Below, piece after piece: positions 59,845 to 64,000 of a stretch of 64,000 nt of DNA. Each line of letters begins with the position of its first letter. The stretch's first letter is position 1. The notes below the pieces were generated by a model. It ran no database searches, was not told the origin of the DNA, and was given only the letters and a program-made list of their open reading frames with translations. A program made the translations under genes and the position numbers. The DNA is taken from contig CAZBRS010000015.1 of the NCBI GenBank assembly GCA_964494475.1, positions 31,605 through 95,604 of the forward strand, read 5' to 3'. The DNA is from CAZBRS01 sp964494475 (GTDB lineage Bacteria; Myxococcota_A; UBA9042; CAZBRS01).

Positions 59845-61262
59845 GCGACGCGACTCCCGAAGAACCTGAGCCAGTGCATACCCTCCCACAACAGGCGGAC
59901 CGGGTCCACGCCCGAATGCTGCGTGTACGACCACGCCATGCCGCCGAGGAAGATCGGGTGGTTGAGCGCGGCCGTGGGGGCGCGCACCCAGCGCTCGAGC
60001 AGCGGGCGCAGCTCCGGGCGCTTGACCGCCAGCAGGAAGAGCTTGTGCAGGTTGAAGATGGCCTCTCCGTCGGGGTTGCGGAGCGCGTTGCCGCCGAAGG
60101 GGCGCGTGGTCGGCGATTCGACCTCGGCGCGCGTGATCAACCCGTCGCGGACGGCCTGCTCGGTGAGGGGCAGGCCGGGATAGGGCTGGAACACCGAGCT
60201 CCACACGTCGTCGGGCGCCAGGCGCTGGTTGAGCTCGACCGTGCGCCAGGCGTCGGCCAGGGTCTCGCCGGGCAGGCCCAGCATGTTGGTCGTGTAGAAG
60301 CGCACGCCTCGGCTTCGCAGCGTCGCGGCCGCGGCCAGCAGGTGCTCGTCGCGCACGGCCTTTCCGAGCAGCGTGTTGCGCCGGGTCTCGTCGCCAGTCT
60401 CGACGCCGAAGCAGACCATGCGGCAGCCGGTCCGGGCCAGCAGGCGGGCGAGCGCGTCGTCGACCTGGTCGGCGCGGACGTAGCACACGTAGGGCAGCCC
60501 GACGCGCTCGTGCAGGCGCGGGAGCAAGCGTTCGAGCCAGGCGGGATCCATCGAGAAAGTGTCGTCCTCGAAGCGCAGCACGCGCACGGGCCGCGTGCGG
60601 GCCAGCCGGGCCACCTCGTCGAGCACGCGCTCGGGGCTTCGGCGCCGCACCACGGGCCCGAGGCCCCGGTAGAGCACGTTCTGCTGCGGCGTGGCGCAGA
60701 ACGTGCACCGGAACGGGCAGCCGCGTGTGGCCATGACCGAGGCTTGGGGGTTCGTGCGGATCAGCGCGACGTCGTCGTAGAGCGAACGGTCGGGATCGGG
60801 CAACGCGTCGAGCTCGGCGACGAGCGGGCGCAGCGGGTTCCGGATCACCTCGGCGCCGTGGCGCACCCACAGGTTCGCCACGTCGGAGCCGTCGCCGCCC
60901 CGCTCCAGGGCGTCGACGTAGTCCAGCACCGCCCCCTCGCCCTCGCCCCGGCACAGCGCGTCGGGACCGGCGGCCAGGACCAGCTCGGGCGCGTGCGTCG
61001 CGAAGGGGCCCCCGGCCAGCACGCGGGCGCCCGGCACGCGGCGGCGCAGCCCGGTGACGAGCGCGCCGAAGAAGCGGTGGTCGTCGGCCGTCCACGACAG
61101 CGCCACCACGTCGGGCTCGTGGCGGGCGACGGTGGTCAGCAGCCCCTCGATCCTGTCCCCCACCACCGCGCGGGTCGCGTGGCCGCGGGCGCGCAGCACG
61201 GCCGACAGCCCCATGGGGCCGAGCAGCTCGCGCCAGATGCGCTGCACGAAGACGATCTTCAC
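59841..61262 (-). CDS. B12-binding-type radical SAM protein (second)
   Basis: 473 residues. N-terminal cobalamin-binding-like domain (about 1-130: KIVFVQRIWRELLGPMGLSAVL, VVALSWTADDHRFFGALVTGLRR, and GEGEGAVLDYVDAL), followed by the radical SAM core with MATRGCPFRCTFC (C-x3-C-x2-C) and GVETGDETRRNTLLGK, LGLPGET. B12-type members typically methylate or otherwise modify lipids, antibiotics or porphyrin-like compounds. GTG 61262 overlaps the stop of the FAD gene (GTGA) and its own stop overlaps the aroB start. The substrate cannot be read from sequence. Confidence 0.88.
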   Translation of the reverse strand: MKIVFVQRIWRELLGPMGLSAVLRARGHATRAVVGDRIEGLLTTVARHEPDVVALSWTADDHRFFGALVTGLRRRVPGARVLAGGPFATHAPELVLAAGPDALCRGEGEGAVLDYVDALERGGDGSDVANLWVRHGAEVIRNPLRPLVAELDALPDPDRSLYDDVALIRTNPQASVMATRGCPFRCTFCATPQQNVLYRGLGPVVRRRSPERVLDEVARLARTRPVRVLRFEDDTFSMDPAWLERLLPRLHERVGLPYVCYVRADQVDDALARLLARTGCRMVCFGVETGDETRRNTLLGKAVRDEHLLAAAATLRSRGVRFYTTNMLGLPGETLADAWRTVELNQRLAPDDVWSSVFQPYPGLPLTEQAVRDGLITRAEVESPTTRPFGGNALRNPDGEAIFNLHKLFLLAVKRPELRPLLERWVRAPTAALNHPIFLGGMAWSYTQHSGVDPVRLLWEGMHWLRFFGSRVA

Positions 61263-62596
61263 GTGCGCACCTCGGTCGTGGCGGCCAGCGCCTGGCCTGC
61301 GGCGCGGTCGCCCAGGCGCACGCTGCCGTCGAGCGAGCGGTCGTCGGGGTGCAGGTGGTAGGCGTCGGTGGCGAAGAGGTTCGCCAGCGGCGTGCGGCCG
61401 TCGGACCATCCCAGCGGCCGGCCGGCGTGATCGAGGCTCTGCCCGTGCTGATCGCGGAAGACGTGCTGCTCCAGCACCCAGCCCGGCGAGAAGTCGGGGT
61501 GGACCCGGCGCAGGCTGGGCGCGACCCAGTCGAGCAGGGCCGCGGCGTCGTCGCGATAGATGTGCGGGTCGGTGGGCCAGTAGAAGGGCAGGTAGAGCAG
61601 GCTCTGCCCTCGCGTGGCGAGCCTCGGGTCCAGGTTCGTGTACTCGATGATGCCGGCTACGCGCGAGTCGGGGTCGTTGGTGTTCAACCAGAAGAAGCGC
61701 GACAGGGAGCGCGAGAGGCGCAGCACCAACACGCAGACCGGCAGGTAGTCGACGCGAGGGGGCCACGGGCCCCCGGGGCTCGGGGGCAGGTCGGCGCCCT
61801 CGAGGCAGGAGGCCAGCGTCGGCAGGGGCAGCGTCGAGATCAGGGCGTCGAAGCCCGTCCAGCGCTCGTGCCCCCCGCGAACCGCCGTGGCGAGACCCCC
61901 GCGGGCCTCGATCGCGTCGACGGGGCACCCGAGGCGCAGGGTGCCGCCCGCCGCGACGAAGGCCTCGGCGAGCCGATCGACCAGGCGATGGGCGCCCCCC
62001 GGGATGAAGCCGTAGGTGCGTCGCCACAGCGCGGGGCGGGCCTGGGAGGCCATTCGGCCGATGCGCGCGCGGATCCAGGCTGCCGACACCGACGGGGCGT
62101 GGGGGCCGAACTTCCGGACCAGCAGGGGCTCCCACACCGCCCGGTAGGCCTCGACGCCCAGCCAGGTCTTCAGCCAGTCGATGGCCGGCCGGCCCTGCAG
62201 CCCGTCGGGGTCGGGGCTCCACGCGCAGCGGGCGAAGTGCAGCCCCAGGCGCAGGCGGCTGGTCGGCGACAGCAGCGGGAAGCCGAGCAGATCGGCGGGG
62301 GTCGAGAAGGGGTGCAGTCGGCCGCCCCACTGCAGGCCCACGTCGGCCGAGCGCCACACCACGGGGTGATCGGGCAGCACCTCGGCGCACAGGCGGCGGA
62401 TCTCGTCGTCCTGCCCCGTCAGGTAGTGGTAGTAGCGATCGAAGAGCAGACCGTGCGACCCGAAGGCGCGCGCCAGGCCCCCTGCGCGGGATTCCTTCTC
62501 GAGCAGCGACACGCGCACACCGGCCCGGACCAGCCGCAGCGCCGCGGTCAGCCCGGCCACGCCGGCGCCCAGGACGAGCACGTGGCGTTCAGGCAT
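61259..62596 (-). CDS. FAD-dependent amine oxidase-like oxidoreductase
   Basis: 445 residues. FAD-binding N-terminus VLVLGAGVAGLTAALRLVRAGVRVSLLEKESRAGG (G-x-G-x-x-G and the E-x-x-x-x-x-G-G tail), LFDRYYHYLTGQDDEI, and the C-terminal FAD contact ANLFATDAYHLHPDDRSLDGSVRLG. The Y-Y-H-Y-L motif is typical of protoporphyrinogen-oxidase-like flavoproteins found in polysaccharide and lipid gene clusters. The oxidised substrate is unknown. It overlaps the radical SAM genes on both sides, so all should be made together. Confidence 0.85.
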   Translation of the reverse strand: MPERHVLVLGAGVAGLTAALRLVRAGVRVSLLEKESRAGGLARAFGSHGLLFDRYYHYLTGQDDEIRRLCAEVLPDHPVVWRSADVGLQWGGRLHPFSTPADLLGFPLLSPTSRLRLGLHFARCAWSPDPDGLQGRPAIDWLKTWLGVEAYRAVWEPLLVRKFGPHAPSVSAAWIRARIGRMASQARPALWRRTYGFIPGGAHRLVDRLAEAFVAAGGTLRLGCPVDAIEARGGLATAVRGGHERWTGFDALISTLPLPTLASCLEGADLPPSPGGPWPPRVDYLPVCVLVLRLSRSLSRFFWLNTNDPDSRVAGIIEYTNLDPRLATRGQSLLYLPFYWPTDPHIYRDDAAALLDWVAPSLRRVHPDFSPGWVLEQHVFRDQHGQSLDHAGRPLGWSDGRTPLANLFATDAYHLHPDDRSLDGSVRLGDRAAGQALAATTEVRT

Positions 62597-63974
62597 GTCG
62601 CCCCCGGACGCCGAGGTAGCTGAAGGCGCGGGCCGCCAGGAACCGCGCGTGCGTGGGCGAGCGCAGCAGCCGCAGCACGCCGACCAGGGCGCGCGGGCGC
62701 AGGTAGAAGCGCAGGTAGGCCTCGCGCTGAAGCCGCTTGAGCTCGGGCTTCGACAGGCCCTCGGGCGCGTAGGGGGTCTCGAAGTACGACAGCGCCTCGG
62801 GCGTCAGCCCGGCGGTGGCGGCGGGGGAGAGGGCGAGCGTGGCTTCGGTGCCCGGCAGGGGCAGGAAGTTCGAGAAGTGGGCGCGGTCGAAAGGGATCTC
62901 GCGGGCGAAGCGGATCGTTCGGCGCAGATCGTCCCGCGACTCGCCGGGCAGCCCCAGGATGAAGAAGGCGCCCACCTCGATGCCCACCGCGTGGATGCGC
63001 GCCACGGCGTCGCGCACGTCGGCGAGTCGCAGGCCCTTGCGGAAGCGGTCGAGCACGGCCTGCGACCCCGACTCGATGCCCAGGTTCAGCGAGTACGTGC
63101 CGGCGGCCTTCAGCCAGCCCAGGGTCTCGTCGTCGAGCGTGTCGAGGCGCAGCCCGTTCGGGAACGAGACGGGCAAACCGAAAGGAGCCAGCGCTTCGCA
63201 GACGGCGCGGGCGTGAGCGCGATCCGACGTGAACGAGTCGTCGACCACGTGGAGCTCGCGCACGCCGTGCTCGTTCACGAGCTCGCGGACCTCGGCGGCG
63301 ATGCCCGCGGCGCTGCGCGTGCGGTGCCGGTGGCCCATCACCTGCGCTCCGCTGCAGAAGGCGCAGTGGTACGGGCAGCCCCGCGAGGTGAGGATCGGCG
63401 CCACGGGCCAGCGCCGGAACACCAACCCCTGGGGTGCGCCCCGGTAGCGGCGCGGCGAGGCCAGATCCCACGCCGGCGGGGCCAGCGCGTCGAGGTCGTC
63501 GGGCCGCCAGCGCGCGATCGCGGCGCCCGCGGGAGCGCCGATCGAGACCACGCCGGGGACATCGACCGGGGGGAGGCCCCGATCGAGGCACGCCAGCAGG
63601 TCGACGAGGGGGCGCTCGCCCTCGCCCACGATGCCGTAGGTGTAGGCGCTGTCGCCCCGCGCGACGCTCTCGGGCGCGGCCGATACGTGGGCCCCCCCGA
63701 GCACGCGCACCGTGCCGGGGCTCACCTCGGCGGCGCGCCGCGCCAGCGCGATGGCAGCGGCGTACTCGCTGGAGTGGGCCGAGACGCCCAGCACGTCGGG
63801 GCGCAGGCTTTGCAGGAGGCGCTCCAGTCCTCGCAGGCCGTTCGGCTCGATCCAGGGATCGTGCAGGGCCACGTCGTGCCCGGCGCGTCGCAGCGCGGCC
63901 GCCACGTACAGCAGGCCGAGCGGCGGCACCAGGTAGTGGGTCGGACCGGGAGGCCGAGTCAGGAGTACTCTCAC
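62589..63974 (-). CDS. B12-binding-type radical SAM protein (first gene of the operon seen here)
   Basis: 461 residues. Cobalamin-binding-like N-terminus (LLTRPPGPTHYLVPPLGLLYVAAALRRAGHDV, VLGGAHVSAAPE and GIVGEGERPLVDLL), then radical SAM motifs TSRGCPYHCAFCSG (C-x3-C-x2-C), HVVDDSF, NLGIESGSQAVLDRF and FILGLPGES. The C-terminal 90 residues carry the LKRLQREAYLRFYLRP helix seen in B12-type methyltransferase and lipid-modifying members. The likely start is GTG 63974, close to the window edge; an earlier start outside the window cannot be excluded. Its stop overlaps the FAD gene by eight bases. Confidence 0.87.
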   Translation of the reverse strand: MRVLLTRPPGPTHYLVPPLGLLYVAAALRRAGHDVALHDPWIEPNGLRGLERLLQSLRPDVLGVSAHSSEYAAAIALARRAAEVSPGTVRVLGGAHVSAAPESVARGDSAYTYGIVGEGERPLVDLLACLDRGLPPVDVPGVVSIGAPAGAAIARWRPDDLDALAPPAWDLASPRRYRGAPQGLVFRRWPVAPILTSRGCPYHCAFCSGAQVMGHRHRTRSAAGIAAEVRELVNEHGVRELHVVDDSFTSDRAHARAVCEALAPFGLPVSFPNGLRLDTLDDETLGWLKAAGTYSLNLGIESGSQAVLDRFRKGLRLADVRDAVARIHAVGIEVGAFFILGLPGESRDDLRRTIRFAREIPFDRAHFSNFLPLPGTEATLALSPAATAGLTPEALSYFETPYAPEGLSKPELKRLQREAYLRFYLRPRALVGVLRLLRSPTHARFLAARAFSYLGVRGRHA

Positions 63975-64000
63975 GGGGCTACCGGGCTCGCGTCGGTCGC

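Noticed and set aside
59844..63974. Porphyrin (anaerobic haem) or menaquinone biosynthesis cluster
   Set aside because: The FAD protein resembles protoporphyrinogen oxidase only in general features, the radical SAM proteins lack HemN/HemW- or Mqn-specific patterns, and no other haem or menaquinone gene is present.

Overview
The window is a 64 kb piece of a very GC-rich bacterial chromosome. It carries a long-P1 RNase P RNA, the ribosomal cluster rpsP-khpA-rimM-trmD-rplS-rnhB-yraN, and several secreted cysteine-rich lipoproteins with repeats of the form C-D-D-x-x-x-C-T. It also has PEGA, HEAT and giant TPR proteins. This mix points to the Myxococcota or a related deltaproteobacterial lineage. 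That placement is inferred from gene content, not from a marker phylogeny. No phage, conjugative element, CRISPR array, tRNA or rRNA operon was seen.

Layout. (1) 1-3623, minus: an operon for the nickel-pincer cofactor (larC partial, larB, larE) behind two iron-sulfur proteins. (2) 3777-9102: an SCP2 protein, a cysteine-rich lipoprotein, uvrB, a TPR protein and a MEMO-family protein. (3) 9119-12784: the rpsP operon, with trmD fused to a second SPOUT methyltransferase and rnhB lacking an ordinary start codon. (4) 12874-28740: a PEGA protein, rnpB, ribBA, a YugP-type protease, pssA, an unusual radical SAM protein, a HEAT protein, an HD-domain protein, an acyl-CoA dehydrogenase and a protein with two nuclease-like domains. 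(5) 28756-44867, minus: a surface-protein block with four lipoproteins (one of 1,728 residues with about 48 Cys/Asp repeats), pdxH and a 2,133-residue TPR protein. (6) 44969-51052, minus: a tightly overlapping operon of HEPN and nucleotidyltransferase genes, a membrane protein, a sugar epimerase, a DegT-type aminotransferase, an ABC-2 transporter and a small membrane protein. (7) 51200-54030: a mixed island of toxin-antitoxin-like genes and gene remnants (AAA/DUF4143 ATPase plus a deleted copy, a broken nucleotidyltransferase, a truncated hicB, DUF4258/DUF2283). (8) 54338-54545: GC-rich repeats. (9) 54566-63974, minus: a seven-gene overlapping operon that joins the shikimate pathway (aroB, an aroD-aroE-aroA fusion, aroK) to three radical SAM enzymes and an FAD amine-oxidase-like protein.

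How they work together. The last operon encodes shikimate-pathway steps 2 to 6 (dehydroquinate synthase through EPSP synthase). Only DAHP synthase and chorismate synthase are missing locally. Its translational coupling to two B12-binding-type radical SAM enzymes and a flavoprotein suggests a dedicated aromatic-derived product or a co-regulated supply of precursor. The 45-51 kb operon resembles a small glycan or envelope unit (nucleotide-sugar epimerase, sugar aminotransferase, exporter) with a HEPN/MNT pair at its head and its own promoter that appears to give a leaderless message.

Limits. Everything rests on reading the sequence and its translations. Family names come from motif recognition, and promoters are hexamer-and-spacing matches to a sigma70-type consensus, which is only approximate in such a GC-rich genome.
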